Positions 1 to 8,851 of a DNA stretch of 62,011 nucleotides are shown piece after piece. Every line of letters starts with the position of its first letter. Positions within the stretch are counted from its first letter, which is position 1. The stretch lies in NCBI GenBank assembly GCA_017694955.1, contig JADIMC010000043.1, positions 1 to 62,011 of the forward strand, in the 5' to 3' direction. The notes under the pieces are model-generated. The model was not told where the DNA came from, did not search any database, and saw nothing but the letters and a program-made list of their open reading frames with translations. A program made the translations under genes and the position numbers. This DNA comes from Candidatus Limisoma faecipullorum. Its GTDB lineage: Bacteria > Bacteroidota > Bacteroidia > Bacteroidales > Muribaculaceae.

Positions 1-551
1 AGCGTTGCGAGCTTACCTTGCATGTCGGTGCCGGGACGTTCCAGCCTGTCAAGTCGGAATCGATAGGCGGGCACGAGATGCATACGGAGTTCATATCCGT
101 GACGCGGGAGCTTATCGACAGTCTGATTAACGCTCCTGGCAGAATAATAGCTGTGGGTACTACTTCGGTTCGCACTCTTGAAAGTCTGTATTATATAGGA
201 GTGTCGTTGCACGACAATTGCGATGACTCGCAGGCGGCGTTGCATGTCAGGCAATGGATGCCGTATGAATATGATGGCGGGTTGTCGGCACAAGAAGCGT
301 TGCGGAGCATAGCCGATTATATGGACAGCAATCATATGGACCATCTTGTCGGCAGCACTCAGATGATAATCGCCCCTGGTTATGAGTTCCATATTGTAGG
401 GGGTATGATAACCAATTTCCATCAGCCGCAATCCACGCTGCTTCTTCTGGTGTCGGCGTTTGTCAATGGCGATTGGCGCAGGATTTACGACTACGCGCTT
501 GATAATGGCTTTCGTTTTCTCAGTTATGGCGACAGTTGTCTGTTGCTCTGA
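1..551 (+). CDS. queA: tRNA ribosyltransferase-isomerase QueA, C-terminal part (5' end outside window)
   Basis: The reading frame is open from the left edge (first whole codon at base 3) to a TGA at 549-551. QueA transfers the ribosyl part of S-adenosylmethionine to 7-aminomethyl-7-deazaguanine in tRNA, giving epoxyqueuosine in the cytoplasm. Visible family signatures are LTLHVGAGTFQPV at the start, H-E-M-H-T-E-F shortly after, VGTTSVRTLES near the middle and MITNFHQPQSTLLLLVSAF near the end. About 183 residues remain of a protein usually near 350-400, so roughly half is missing on the left only because the window begins there. The match is clear; nothing about its promoter or operon can be seen. 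Confidence 0.93.
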   Translation, partial: RCELTLHVGAGTFQPVKSESIGGHEMHTEFISVTRELIDSLINAPGRIIAVGTTSVRTLESLYYIGVSLHDNCDDSQAALHVRQWMPYEYDGGLSAQEALRSIADYMDSNHMDHLVGSTQMIIAPGYEFHIVGGMITNFHQPQSTLLLLVSAFVNGDWRRIYDYALDNGFRFLSYGDSCLLL

Positions 552-594
552 TTGTGCTTTTGCCGTGCCAATGGCAGCTTACGTGCAGGGAAAT

Positions 595-618
595 AAAAAA
601 GTCAAGCTCAAGCTTGAC
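595..618 (-). terminator. Intrinsic terminator of tRNA-Gly
   Basis: A perfect short inverted repeat (GTCAAGC, loop TCAA, GCTTGAC, 601-618) is followed on the minus strand by a run of six T (595-600). It lies directly downstream of the minus-strand tRNA-Gly. It may also slow readthrough from queA on the plus strand, but the T run there is weak. Confidence 0.8.
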
Positions 619-625
619 TTTCAAG

Positions 626-698
626 AGCGGTAAACGAGGCTCGAACTCGCGACCCTCAGCTTGGGAAGCTGATGCTCTACCAACTGAGCTATTACCGC
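626..698 (-). tRNA. tRNA-Gly (anticodon CCC)
   Basis: The reverse complement folds into a complete cloverleaf of 73 bases. The acceptor stem is GCGGTAA paired with TTACCGC, the D stem GCTC/GAGC, the anticodon stem TCAGC/GCTGA around loop TTCCCAA, and the T stem GCGAG/CTCGT flanks TTCGAGC. Anticodon CCC reads GGG glycine codons. CCA is not encoded. It has its own promoter (713-744) and terminator (595-618), so it is a single-gene transcript. Confidence 0.96.
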
Positions 699-712
699 AT
701 TCGGAAACGGCG

Positions 713-744
713 CAAAATTAGCGAATTTCCTTCATGCATCCAAA
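713..744 (-). promoter_or_regulatory. Promoter of tRNA-Gly
   Basis: On the minus strand TTTG (741-744) is followed after 20 bases by TAATTTTG (713-720), matching the Bacteroidota -33/-7 pattern. The -7 box ends 15 bases before the first base of the tRNA. Confidence 0.75.
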
Positions 745-769
745 TCCGGACAGCATTTTTGCATATTTT

Positions 770-1336
770 TCATTCGGTGGCTGGCTGTTTGTCGCCGAAC
801 AGCGCGTGCATCTCGTCGAAGCGGCGTAGCTGTCCTTCACCGAATCTCGCCATTGAGTGTCGTATGCTTTTCACTGTCTTTATTTTGTCTGGCGATGATT
901 TCGAAAAGAATTTGTCGGCGTAGCAAATGATTTTTTCCTCGATGCTTACCGGCAGCATGTCCTGGTGGGGAAGCGGCAGATTCTGCGCTATTATTTCCTC
1001 GCGCGACAGTCCGGCGCCTGTGTGACGCTCGCATACCAGCGCATGCCGTGGCATCCCTTCTGCCTTTAGCAGCTCGCTGCCAATCAGTCCATGCCTGATA
1101 TACGGTTCTGTGCCGTTGCAGAATATCTTTGGGGCAAAAGTGCGGAATATGCCTATGTCGTGCAGCAGAGCCGCCTCATAGACAAATTCCGCATCAGCTT
1201 TCCCTTCGCAATTCAGCGCTATTCCCACCGCCATTTCCGCCACTTGGCAGCTGTGATGCCATAGGAGGCGGAAAATGTCGGAATTCTCATCGTAGTATTT
1301 CAGCAGGACATCTTTTGCCCTTGTCTCGCATGTCAT
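770..1336 (-). CDS. HD-domain phosphohydrolase-like protein
   Basis: A 188-residue protein with a metal-binding HD fold: His28 in WHHSCQVAEMA and the His59-Asp60 pair in ALLHDIGIF, the HDIG form of the motif. HD proteins are metal-dependent phosphohydrolases of nucleotides or related compounds; the substrate here cannot be told. The frame stays open upstream inside ilvE, but the ATG at 1334-1336 overlaps the ilvE TGA as ATGA, so this start is chosen and translation is probably coupled to ilvE. I infer cotranscription with ilvE. Whether it acts in amino-acid metabolism is unknown. Confidence 0.82.
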   Translation of the reverse strand: MTCETRAKDVLLKYYDENSDIFRLLWHHSCQVAEMAVGIALNCEGKADAEFVYEAALLHDIGIFRTFAPKIFCNGTEPYIRHGLIGSELLKAEGMPRHALVCERHTGAGLSREEIIAQNLPLPHQDMLPVSIEEKIICYADKFFSKSSPDKIKTVKSIRHSMARFGEGQLRRFDEMHALFGDKQPATE

Positions 1337-2364
1337 TCGAGCACAATCGTGTTCCATCCGTGCTTGTCTTCGATTTCGCCAAGCTGTATGCCTCGCAGTG
1401 TGTTGTAGAGCTTTGTTGACAATGGTCCGGGCTTGCCGTCCTTGGCTATTATGTAGCTGTTTCCGGTTTCCGGGTCGTCGATGCGCTCTATCGGGCTTAT
1501 CACGGCTGCCGTGCCGCATGCGCCGGCTTCCTCGAGGGTGGCGAGCTCCTCTTCCGGGATATGGCGGCGTTCCACCTTCATTCCCATGTCCTCGGCGAGC
1601 TGTATGAGGCTCTTGTTGGTGATAGAAGGCAGGATTGACGTTGACAGCGGTGTGATGTAGGTGTTGCCCTTTATCCCGAAGAAATTGGCGGCGCCGCATT
1701 CGTCCATATATTTCTTTTCTTTCGCGTCGAGATAGAATTCAGCCGAATAGCCGGCGGCGTGCGCCTCGTGATTGGCCTTGAGGCTTGCTGCATAGTTGCC
1801 TCCCACCTTGTATGTGCCGGTGCCGAGAGGCGCCGCGCGGTCGTATTTACGTGTTATGACGTAAGGCGTGGTTTTGAAACCGCCCTTGAAATAAGGTCCT
1901 ACTGGAGAGACGAATATCACGAACAGGTATTCTTTTGCCGGTTTCACTCCGACCTGCGCCGTCATTCCGATTTCCAGCGGTCGGATGTAGAGCGAAGCGC
2001 CGCTGCCATATGGCGGGATGAATCTCTCGTTGAGGCGCACAACGGTCTTCACCATTTCCTCGAATTTTTCCTGAGGTATTGCCGGCATCATTATTCCCTC
2101 TGCGGAGCGGGCTATGCGCTTGGCGTTCTCTTCCATACGGAACACGCGCACTTTTCCGTCTTTGCCGCGGAAGGCTTTCAATCCTTCGAACGCTTCCTGA
2201 CCGTAATGAAGGCAAGTTGCTGCCATATGTATCGGAATCAGTTCCGATGATGTGATTTCTATTTCGCCCCATTCGCCGTTTTTGTAGCAGCAACGGACGT
2301 TGTAGTCGGTAGGCATATACCCGAACGACAATTCAGACCAGTTGATATTCGCCGTTTCTTTCAT
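1333..2364 (-). CDS. ilvE: Branched-chain amino-acid aminotransferase IlvE
   Basis: A 343-residue PLP enzyme of fold type IV that interconverts leucine, isoleucine and valine with their 2-oxo acids using glutamate/2-oxoglutarate. The sequence shows GQEAFEGLKAFRG near residue 55, LYIRPLEIG near 125, the PLP lysine K186 in TGTYKVGGNYAAS, and the substrate/PLP segment MDECGAANFFGIKG. The length is normal for the ilvE type II form. The ATG at 2362-2364 follows a good promoter (2390-2420). The HD-domain gene overlaps its stop by four bases. Confidence 0.96.
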   Translation of the reverse strand: MKETANINWSELSFGYMPTDYNVRCCYKNGEWGEIEITSSELIPIHMAATCLHYGQEAFEGLKAFRGKDGKVRVFRMEENAKRIARSAEGIMMPAIPQEKFEEMVKTVVRLNERFIPPYGSGASLYIRPLEIGMTAQVGVKPAKEYLFVIFVSPVGPYFKGGFKTTPYVITRKYDRAAPLGTGTYKVGGNYAASLKANHEAHAAGYSAEFYLDAKEKKYMDECGAANFFGIKGNTYITPLSTSILPSITNKSLIQLAEDMGMKVERRHIPEEELATLEEAGACGTAAVISPIERIDDPETGNSYIIAKDGKPGPLSTKLYNTLRGIQLGEIEDKHGWNTIVLE

Positions 2365-2389
2365 ATTGTTGATGTTAGTTATGTTATTG

Positions 2390-2420
2390 CAAATTTATGG
2401 AAAATAACTGTCAAGTGCAA
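2390..2420 (-). promoter_or_regulatory. Promoter of ilvE
   Basis: On the minus strand TTG (2418-2420) is followed after 20 bases by TAAATTTG (2390-2397), a full match to TAnnTTTG. The box ends 25 bases before the ilvE ATG. Confidence 0.7.
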
Positions 2421-2531
2421 GCCTTTTTCCTGAAATGTCAAAAAAGGGGCATAAGGGTGCCGGGTGGAGGTTGTTTTTATCCTCGGCTTTGTTAAACAAG
2501 GTTAATCAGAGACATTTCTTTGTTATTCTTG

Positions 2532-2562
2532 TTGATTTATTGTGAATAATTATTTAATTTTG
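2532..2562 (+). promoter_or_regulatory. Promoter of the 2617-4352 lipoprotein pair
   Basis: TTG (2532-2534), 20 bases, then TAATTTTG (2555-2562). Because the box lies downstream of the earlier in-frame ATG at 2542, it argues for the later start at 2617. Confidence 0.65.
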
Positions 2563-2616
2563 CAAAACAGGAAAGGTAAAACCTGTTTAAAAACGTTTAT
2601 AATAAAAAACAAATTT

Positions 2617-3423
2617 ATGAAGCGTGTCCTGACATATATGTTCATATTGGTGTATGCCCTTGTTTTTGTCGGTTGTGCCGACGACGGCGAGAAGGCATCC
2701 CGGATGTCGGAGGGCGCTTTCGCATCTCTTTTCCCGAAGTGCAGCGTGAAGGAATGGGATGTTGAGCCCGGCTACGAGGTGGCTCATTTTTCCATCAACG
2801 GCAATGATGCCGAGGCATGGTTTGACCATAATGGCTGGGTGATGACCTTTAGGGAGTCGGATTTCGGGAGACTTCCTCAGGAAGCTCAGGATATCATATT
2901 TTCGGAATACCAGTTGTGGGAGACTATTGGCGTCAACCGCATCGACAGGAAAGGGTGCTCCACGGTCTATGTGGTCACTGTGGAGCGCAACAAGGTTGTG
3001 TATGATTTGTATTTTGCCGAAAATGGCACTCTTGTGAGGAAATGCGACGAGACTAACGCGAAGCCGGGGGTTGAAAAATATCTGCCTGTTCCTGCCAATG
3101 AGGATGTGAAGGCCGCTGTCGTGGGGAAATATCCTGATGCTGTCATCTATAATGCGGTTGTGAAAAACGGGGCTTATGTAGTGTGCTTTGTAAGCGGTAA
3201 TGTGGCAAGGACGGCCGTGTTTGCCGATGATGGCAGCTGGCTGACAACGCTCACCCCTATAAGTGTCAGGGCCGTTGGCGGAAAAGTTAAAGAGTCGGTG
3301 GAGCGCCAGTGTCCGGGTGCGCGCATAGTTGATTGCGTGCTTACCGAATCGCCGTCGAGCACTTTCTATACCGTGGAGTGCGATTGCGACAGCGTCTTTC
3401 AGACGGTCTATCTTGACAAATGA
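2617..3423 (+). CDS. PepSY-like (BLIP-related) lipoprotein
   Basis: A 268-residue exported lipoprotein. It has basic residues, a hydrophobic stretch and Cys19 in FVGCADDG, a likely lipidation site. The mature part shows repeated beta-rich units typical of PepSY-like/BLIP-fold periplasmic proteins common in Bacteroidales: an aromatic/Asp-Gly-x-W pattern near HNGWVMTF, followed by acidic and proline-containing linkers and helices ending in Y, repeated near DDGSWLTTL and VKESVERQCPGARI. No enzymatic motif is seen; the family is thought to bind ligands or modulate proteins at the cell envelope. I start at 2617, not 2542, because the promoter lies between the two. The next lipoprotein begins 26 bases downstream, probably in the same transcript. 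Confidence 0.7.
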   Translation: MKRVLTYMFILVYALVFVGCADDGEKASRMSEGAFASLFPKCSVKEWDVEPGYEVAHFSINGNDAEAWFDHNGWVMTFRESDFGRLPQEAQDIIFSEYQLWETIGVNRIDRKGCSTVYVVTVERNKVVYDLYFAENGTLVRKCDETNAKPGVEKYLPVPANEDVKAAVVGKYPDAVIYNAVVKNGAYVVCFVSGNVARTAVFADDGSWLTTLTPISVRAVGGKVKESVERQCPGARIVDCVLTESPSSTFYTVECDCDSVFQTVYLDK

Positions 3424-3449
3424 TATTGGCAAAGCTTTAACATTGACCA

Positions 3450-4352
3450 ATGCGAATGAAAGCAGGAATGTTTGTTCTTTTAAGCACGCTTTTTTTGTGT
3501 AGCTGTTATGCCGCCGCGCCCAAGACCTATGGCGAGCATCTGATGCGCATAGAGGGAATTGTGCCGCGGAAAGCCTTGGAATCGGAAAATAAGTGGATTG
3601 TGAAGTACGGTGATTTCAGCGGGGATGGCAAAGAGGAGATGGTGGCTTTTGTTTATGAGGTGATCGGCGGCGATGGAGAAATGGAATGGGGGCGGTACTA
3701 TCTGTATTGCAGCACGCAGGATGGTGTTGCCGTATGCGACACTCTTGATGGCGATTTCTACGTGTCTCCGGAGGTTATGCAGATTGGTGATTTCCCTGCA
3801 ATAATGTTCTATACTGTCGGGTATGGCGGTCCGTCGGGTGAATCTTTCAGCTGGAAATGTGCTGACAACGGGCTGGTTCCGCTCTCAATGCCGGGAGAGA
3901 TGCAACGCATAGGTGAGAATTGCTTAAAGTGCAGTAAGTCAGGTTTTGACAGCTTCAAGGCCGACGGGGAAGATGAAACATTCTCAGATGGAAGGTGTTT
4001 TTACAATTACTACTATTTTTTCGACGGGAATCAGTTCAGGGAATATGGCGGGAAAGCCATATCGGAGCGGCAGTTCTCCGAGGAGTTTGGCGGCGCTGCT
4101 ATTTTGAGGCTGCTGAAAGGCGAGGGGCTGACTGTCGAGAATATCTATCACAGGGCAAACGGCATCATTAATATCAATTGCTCATACCGCACGGAAAAAA
4201 CTCTCTTTCCTGACGAACCTCCAAAATCCGGAACCGGTTTCGTGTATATTGAATTTGAAGTGACAGGCGCCGGTTTGAAAACGGATGAAGGGTTGCAGCC
4301 GGGCAGGATTAAGGCTTCACTTACACCGGACTGTGCCGTCTATCCTGACTGA
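3450..4352 (+). CDS. Hypothetical lipoprotein
   Basis: A 300-residue protein with an N-terminal lipoprotein signal (MRMKAGMFVLLSTLFLCSCYA; the likely lipidated Cys is the second of the CSC pair). The mature part contains a calcium-loop-like stretch, GDFSGDGKEEMVAFVY (about residues 51-66), as in FG-GAP/integrin-type repeats, followed by a mixed alpha/beta region that I do not recognise. ATG 3450 and the nearby in-frame ATG 3456 are both possible starts; the product barely changes. Position suggests cotranscription with the PepSY-like lipoprotein. Function unknown. Confidence 0.65.
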   Translation: MRMKAGMFVLLSTLFLCSCYAAAPKTYGEHLMRIEGIVPRKALESENKWIVKYGDFSGDGKEEMVAFVYEVIGGDGEMEWGRYYLYCSTQDGVAVCDTLDGDFYVSPEVMQIGDFPAIMFYTVGYGGPSGESFSWKCADNGLVPLSMPGEMQRIGENCLKCSKSGFDSFKADGEDETFSDGRCFYNYYYFFDGNQFREYGGKAISERQFSEEFGGAAILRLLKGEGLTVENIYHRANGIININCSYRTEKTLFPDEPPKSGTGFVYIEFEVTGAGLKTDEGLQPGRIKASLTPDCAVYPD

Positions 4353-4549
4353 GGTAACTCAAATTGCCGTTGGCGTGGAATAGAGAGATCGTGAGGCTCC
4401 GGGACACTGCTTCATCGCCGCGCGTGCCGCTCCTGCAAGTATCCGGGTGTAAGTGCCGGTCTGTTTGCATTGTGTTTTCTGTAGAATCGTTGTAAACTTT
4501 TCGGGCACGGTTTTTGTTTTGATAAATCGGAAGTTAGCAAATTATTGGC

Positions 4550-4557
4550 TACCTTTG
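4550..4557 (+). promoter_or_regulatory. -7 box of gpmI promoter
   Basis: TACCTTTG, an exact match to TAnnTTTG, 43 bases before the chosen gpmI ATG. No convincing TTG lies 19-21 bases upstream, so only the -7 part is called. The rest of the 4353-4600 gap holds nothing I recognise. Confidence 0.6.
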
Positions 4558-4600
4558 TGCTCGAAAATTGAATACGGAAAACAAACTAAAAAGAAATATT

Positions 4601-6112
4601 ATGGGTAAAAAAGCATTGTTGATGATTCTCGATGGTTGGGGAATCGGAAACCACACGAAAAGCGACGTGATTTACAGCACTCCTACTCCTTACTGGGATT
4701 CTTTGTTGGCAAAATATCCGCATTCGCAACTTCAGGCGAGCGGTGAGAATGTCGGTCTTCCTGACGGTCAGATGGGTAACTCGGAGGTGGGTCACCTGAA
4801 CATCGGCGCAGGGCGTGTGCTCTATCAGGACCTTGTAAAAATCAACAAGTCGATAGCCGACAAGTCGATTTTGAAAAACAAGGAAATCGTTTCAGCCTTC
4901 ACTTATGCCAAGGAGAGCGGCAAGGCAATCCATTTTATGGGATTGACCTCCAACGGAGGCGTGCACAGCTCGCTGGAGCATCTGTTCGCTTTGTGCGACA
5001 TCGCTAAGGAATACGGTTTGGAGAAGGTTTATCTCCACTGCTTTATGGACGGTCGCGACACTGACCCGAAGAGCGGCAAGGGATTCATCGAAGAGGTGGA
5101 GGCTCATTGCAAGCAGTCGGCCGGCGTGATAGCTTCCATTGTGGGCCGTTTCTATGCAATGGACCGCGACAAGCGCTGGAACCGCGTGAAGGAAGCTTAC
5201 GACTTGCTTGTTGAAGGCAAGGGCAAGCAAGCTACCGATATGGTGAAGGCAATGCAGGAATCCTACGACGAGGACGTGACCGACGAATTCATCAAGCCTA
5301 TCAACAACGCCACCGTTGACGGGACAATCAAGGAAGGCGACGCGGTGATTTTCTTCAACTACCGCAACGACCGCGCGAAGGAACTTACCATAGTCCTTAC
5401 CCAGCAGGATATGCCGGAAGAGGGGATGAAGACAATCCCTGGATTGCAATATTATTGTATGACTCCATACGACGCTTCGTTCAAAGGTGTGCATATCCTT
5501 TTCGACAAGGAAAACGTGCAGGACACTCTTGGCGAATACCTCTCACGCAATGGCAAGAAGCAGCTTCATATTGCGGAGACGGAGAAGTATGCCCACGTGA
5601 CGTTCTTCTTCAATGGCGGACGCGAGGCTCCGTTCGACGGTGAGGACCGTATCCTCGTGCCTTCGCCGAAGGTTGCCACCTACGACCTGAAGCCGGAGAT
5701 GAGTGCCTACGAGGTGAAGGATAAGCTCGTGGAGGCCATAGGCACGGAGAAATACGATTTCATCGTAGTGAATTATGCAAATGGCGACATGGTAGGACAT
5801 ACCGGAGTATATGAAGCTATCGAGAAGGCTGTGGTTACCATCGACAATTGCGTGAAGGACACCGTTGAGGCTGCCAAGGCCCACGGTTACGAAGTGATAA
5901 TCATTGCCGACCACGGAAACGCCGACAACGCCATCAATGCTGACGGAACGCCTAACACCGCGCACTCGCTCAATCCGGTGCCGTGCGTATATGTTACGGA
6001 AAAGGCCGGCGTGGAAATCCACGATGGCATACTTGCCGATGTCGCGCCGTCAATCCTGAAAATCATGGGTATGGAGCAACCTTCCGACATGACAGGCAAG
6101 GCGTTGTTTTAA
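4601..6112 (+). CDS. gpmI: 2,3-bisphosphoglycerate-independent phosphoglycerate mutase GpmI
   Basis: A 503-residue cytoplasmic glycolytic enzyme that interconverts 3- and 2-phosphoglycerate using two metal ions and a phosphoserine. It has the N-terminal metal motif MILDGWG, catalytic Ser61 in [26 protein letters not shown] and [14 protein letters not shown] in the transferase domain, then [24 protein letters not shown] and the second metal cluster [10 protein letters not shown] and ADHGNAD. ATG 4601 ([12 protein letters not shown]) is preferred to the in-frame ATG at 4568, since family members begin there. Length is standard. A strong terminator follows at 6157. Confidence 0.96.
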   Translation: MGKKALLMILDGWGIGNHTKSDVIYSTPTPYWDSLLAKYPHSQLQASGENVGLPDGQMGNSEVGHLNIGAGRVLYQDLVKINKSIADKSILKNKEIVSAFTYAKESGKAIHFMGLTSNGGVHSSLEHLFALCDIAKEYGLEKVYLHCFMDGRDTDPKSGKGFIEEVEAHCKQSAGVIASIVGRFYAMDRDKRWNRVKEAYDLLVEGKGKQATDMVKAMQESYDEDVTDEFIKPINNATVDGTIKEGDAVIFFNYRNDRAKELTIVLTQQDMPEEGMKTIPGLQYYCMTPYDASFKGVHILFDKENVQDTLGEYLSRNGKKQLHIAETEKYAHVTFFFNGGREAPFDGEDRILVPSPKVATYDLKPEMSAYEVKDKLVEAIGTEKYDFIVVNYANGDMVGHTGVYEAIEKAVVTIDNCVKDTVEAAKAHGYEVIIIADHGNADNAINADGTPNTAHSLNPVPCVYVTEKAGVEIHDGILADVAPSILKIMGMEQPSDMTGKALF

Positions 6113-6156
6113 GCGATTGAGTTGAAAGGTCATAAAGTTGAAATTTCATAAAGAGG

Positions 6157-6193
6157 CTGGCGGAAGTTTTGTGCTTTCCGCCAGTCCTTTTTT
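6157..6193 (+). terminator. Intrinsic terminator after gpmI
   Basis: A perfect 9-base-pair stem (CTGGCGGAA / TTCCGCCAG) with a 10-base loop is followed by TCCTTTTTT. It lies 45 bases after the gpmI stop. Confidence 0.85.
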
Positions 6194-6303
6194 ATCCTGA
6201 ATCGGTTGTCAGGCACTGGATTGCCTTGTGCCAGGAAGATTCCTTCCCTGTTGACTCCGCAATCTGTATGAACGTGGCAGACCCGCCTGATTTTTTATTT
6301 TCA

Positions 6304-6356
6304 ACGCTCATCAGTCAACTTTCAAACAAGCATTGTGCAGTCTGATAAATGAGCGT
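6304..6356. repeat. Imperfect inverted repeat in the gpmI to tRNA-Ser spacer
   Basis: ACGCTCAT (6304-6311) pairs with ATGAGCGT (6349-6356), and the stem can continue through CAG/CTG inward. The 6194-6413 spacer has no open frame I would call a gene, so this stem is the only structure seen there. It could be a small RNA fold or chance; there is no T run after it. Confidence 0.35.
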
Positions 6357-6413
6357 CAATCAGCGAGTTGAGGTGCGGGATGTCCTGCCTCTTGAAAAAT
6401 AGTGGATGATTTT

Positions 6414-6445
6414 TTTGATTATTGTCGTCAAGGGTGGTATCTTTG
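6414..6445 (+). promoter_or_regulatory. Promoter of tRNA-Ser
   Basis: TTTG (6414-6417), 20 bases, then TATCTTTG (6438-6445). The tRNA begins 25 bases after the -7 box. Confidence 0.75.
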
Positions 6446-6469
6446 CAGCCGGATTAGAAATCCGTAAAT

Positions 6470-6557
6470 GGAGTGATGCTCGAGTGGCTGAAGAGGCACG
6501 CCTGGAAAGCGTGTATACGTCAAAAGCGTATCGGGGGTTCGAATCCCCCTCCCTCCG
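6470..6557 (+). tRNA. tRNA-Ser (anticodon GGA)
   Basis: An 88-base class II tRNA with a long variable arm. The anticodon stem CACGC/GCGTG encloses loop CTGGAAA, giving anticodon GGA; the T stem GGGGG/CCCCC encloses TTCGAAT. The acceptor GGAGTGA pairs with TCCCTCC except for a T-C mismatch at pair 5-68. The discriminator is G, as expected for serine, and CCA is not encoded. A dedicated promoter and terminator flank it. Confidence 0.95.
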
Positions 6558-6579
6558 CACACATAGCACTATTTTTTTT

Positions 6580-6619
6580 CGTACCGTCACGATTTGGTAT
6601 CGCCGCGGTACGTTTTTTT
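6580..6619 (+). terminator. Intrinsic terminator after tRNA-Ser
   Basis: The stem CGTACCG (6580-6586) / CGGTACG (6606-6612) is followed by seven T, 22 bases downstream of the tRNA 3' end. Confidence 0.75.
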
Positions 6620-6683
6620 ATTCATTTGTGACAGCCGTGTATGCTTGCGATTGCGGATATGTTGTTAAACACATATGCATGTT

Positions 6684-6714
6684 TTTGCAATTATGGCGGA
6701 AAATCGTAATTTTG
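6684..6714 (+). promoter_or_regulatory. Promoter of the lplA-gcv operon
   Basis: TTTG (6684-6687), 19 bases, then TAATTTTG (6707-6714), 20 bases before the lplA start codon. It is the only clear promoter before the six-gene operon. The leader is too short for a glycine riboswitch. Confidence 0.7.
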
Positions 6715-6734
6715 AAAATTAATCCGATTGAAGC

Positions 6735-7718
6735 ATGGAATTAGTCAGATTGCCCGGCAGCGACATACCGAGACGGCTTACATTCTACCTCGCAATGGAG
6801 GAGTATGTGGCTCGCGAAATGCCATCCGGACGTGACTATTTCTTTACGTGGCAGTCGGAGCCTACGGTAATTGCCGGGCGCAATCAACTGATGGAGGCGG
6901 AGGCCGATACCAGCTATTGCCGAGCAAACGGCATAGCATTGGTGCGTCGCAAAAGTGGCGGTGGCTGCGTGTATTCCGATATGGGCAACCTGATGATGTC
7001 GTGCGTCACCGACGGCGGGCAGGTAGGATTCATTTTCGACAGGTATTTACGGCGTGTCGCTCTCGCTTTGAGCAAAAGAGGCATAGCTGCGCAGGTCACT
7101 GGCAGGAATGACATAACCGTAGGCGGACGGAAGGTATCGGGCAACGCATTCCTGATGTTGCCGGAAGGACGGTGCATAATCCATGGCACATTGCTGTGCG
7201 AGACCGACCTTCAAATGATGGAGCGCGCTCTCACGCCAACGGCTGCCAAATTGAAGAGCAAAGGAGTGGCGTCTGTGCGCAGCCGAGTGGTGAACTTGAA
7301 AGAAATAACCGGATTAGGAGTCGCTGAGATGCGCCGGTGGATGGAGCAGGAGATGTGTGACAGTGAAACCGTGCTTCGGCAGGATGATGTGGAGCTCATA
7401 AACGAAATAGAGAAGACATATATCGACCCATGCTTCGTGAATGGGAAGAACCCTCCGTTTACGGTGACGCGTTCAGTGATGTCATCCGGCGGAGAGGTCT
7501 GCATAAAAGCTGATGTCAGGAACGGCATTATAAAGAATGTTGCGCTGACTGGCGACTTTCTTGCCTCCGGCAATCCGGCTGAAGTCGTGAACAACGCTCT
7601 CTCCGGGCATAGGTTTATTGAAGAAGAAGCGCTGCAAGCCCTGAAGGACGTTGATATGGAGCGGTACATAACAGGGTTGACAGCGGAAAAAATTATAAAG
7701 ACATTATTCAAACCTTGA
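6735..7718 (+). CDS. lplA: Lipoate-protein ligase A
   Basis: A 327-residue cytoplasmic enzyme that activates lipoate with ATP and attaches it to a lysine of lipoyl domains. The catalytic domain shows RRKSGGG (residues 71-77) for lipoate/ATP binding, NDITVGGRKVSGNA with catalytic Lys133, and HGTLL. The length includes the small C-terminal accessory domain found in ligases able to carry out both half reactions. It is the first gene of the glycine-cleavage operon, 15 bases before gcvT, so its obvious target is GcvH Lys64 (inference from context). Confidence 0.93.
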   Translation: MELVRLPGSDIPRRLTFYLAMEEYVAREMPSGRDYFFTWQSEPTVIAGRNQLMEAEADTSYCRANGIALVRRKSGGGCVYSDMGNLMMSCVTDGGQVGFIFDRYLRRVALALSKRGIAAQVTGRNDITVGGRKVSGNAFLMLPEGRCIIHGTLLCETDLQMMERALTPTAAKLKSKGVASVRSRVVNLKEITGLGVAEMRRWMEQEMCDSETVLRQDDVELINEIEKTYIDPCFVNGKNPPFTVTRSVMSSGGEVCIKADVRNGIIKNVALTGDFLASGNPAEVVNNALSGHRFIEEEALQALKDVDMERYITGLTAEKIIKTLFKP

Positions 7719-7733
7719 AATACGAATCAAAAT

Positions 7734-8825
7734 ATGGAGAACTTGCAAAAGACTTGCTTGTATGACCGCCATGTGGCGGCAAACGCTAAAATGAGCCCCT
7801 TCGGAGGCTTTATGATGCCGATAGAGTACACAGGCATAATCGCCGAGCACAATGCCGTGCGCCACGCTGCCGGCATATTCGACGTTTCGCATATGGGAGA
7901 GATTTTCGTCACCGGAGCGGATGCCGGAAAATTCGTGAATCATATATTTACCAATGATGCTTCCGTTCTTACGCCAGGGAAGATACAGTATGGCATGATG
8001 CTTTATCCTGATGGCGGAACTGTAGATGACTTGCTTGTGTATTGTATGGAAGGTGGCAGATGGTTGCTCGTCGTTAACGCTGCAAATATCGCGAAGGATT
8101 ACGATTGGATTGTGGAAAACGCCAAAGGATTCGATGTGGAAATCGACAACGCTTCTGAGCGTTGGGCGCAGATAGCTTTGCAGGGTCCGGATGCGGAACG
8201 TGTGGCTACTGAGACGCTTGGACTGGATGTAGCCGATTTGGTCTTCTACACATTCAAGGAGACGGAATGGGACGGCAAGCCGTTGATATTGAGCCGTACA
8301 GGATATACGGGTGAAGACGGTTTCGAGCTTTATGCCGGGCCTGAATCGATAATTAAAATGTGGGACAAGCTTGCCGCTGCTGGAGTGACGCTTTGCGGGT
8401 TGGGTTGTCGTGACACGCTGCGTTTCGAAGTGGGGCTGCCGCTCTACGGGCACGAACTGAGTGCGGAAATATCTCCGGTAGAGGGAGGCTTGGGAATGTT
8501 TGTCAAGACCGATAAGCCGGAGTTTGTCGGTAAGGAAGCTATCATAAGGCAGAAGACGGAAGGAATCACCAAGAAGGTGGTGGGAATAGAGCTTGCCGAC
8601 AAGGCCGTTCCGCGTGCTGGCTATGATGTGGAATCCGATGGTAAGGTGATAGGCAAGGTCACGACCGGATATCAGTCGATTTCCACCGGCAAGAGCGTGT
8701 GCATGGCGCTGATTGACAAACAATATGCCACAATAGGGCAGCCGGTGGATGTGAGAATCCGCAAAAAACTGTTCAAAGGCACGGTCTGCAAGAAACGTTT
8801 TTACGACAAGAATTACAAGAAATAA
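7734..8825 (+). CDS. gcvT: Glycine cleavage system T protein (aminomethyltransferase)
   Basis: A 363-residue protein that takes the aminomethyl group from lipoyl-GcvH, hands a methylene to tetrahydrofolate and releases ammonia. Typical landmarks are the N-terminal [16 protein letters not shown] and [11 protein letters not shown], then [33 protein letters not shown] and a C-terminal barrel domain ending in [15 protein letters not shown]. Length and order of motifs are normal. Second gene of the operon; gcvH follows after 26 bases. Confidence 0.96.
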   Translation: MENLQKTCLYDRHVAANAKMSPFGGFMMPIEYTGIIAEHNAVRHAAGIFDVSHMGEIFVTGADAGKFVNHIFTNDASVLTPGKIQYGMMLYPDGGTVDDLLVYCMEGGRWLLVVNAANIAKDYDWIVENAKGFDVEIDNASERWAQIALQGPDAERVATETLGLDVADLVFYTFKETEWDGKPLILSRTGYTGEDGFELYAGPESIIKMWDKLAAAGVTLCGLGCRDTLRFEVGLPLYGHELSAEISPVEGGLGMFVKTDKPEFVGKEAIIRQKTEGITKKVVGIELADKAVPRAGYDVESDGKVIGKVTTGYQSISTGKSVCMALIDKQYATIGQPVDVRIRKKLFKGTVCKKRFYDKNYKK

Positions 8826-8851
8826 TTACAAACCTTTAAAATAAAACAATT

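Noticed and set aside
2542-2616. Upstream in-frame start of the PepSY-like lipoprotein
   Set aside because: The promoter -7 box at 2555-2562 lies inside it, and the lipoprotein signal begins at the later ATG.
6620-6734. Glycine riboswitch before the gcv operon
   Set aside because: No tandem aptamer-like folds are seen; the promoter leaves a leader of only about 15 bases.
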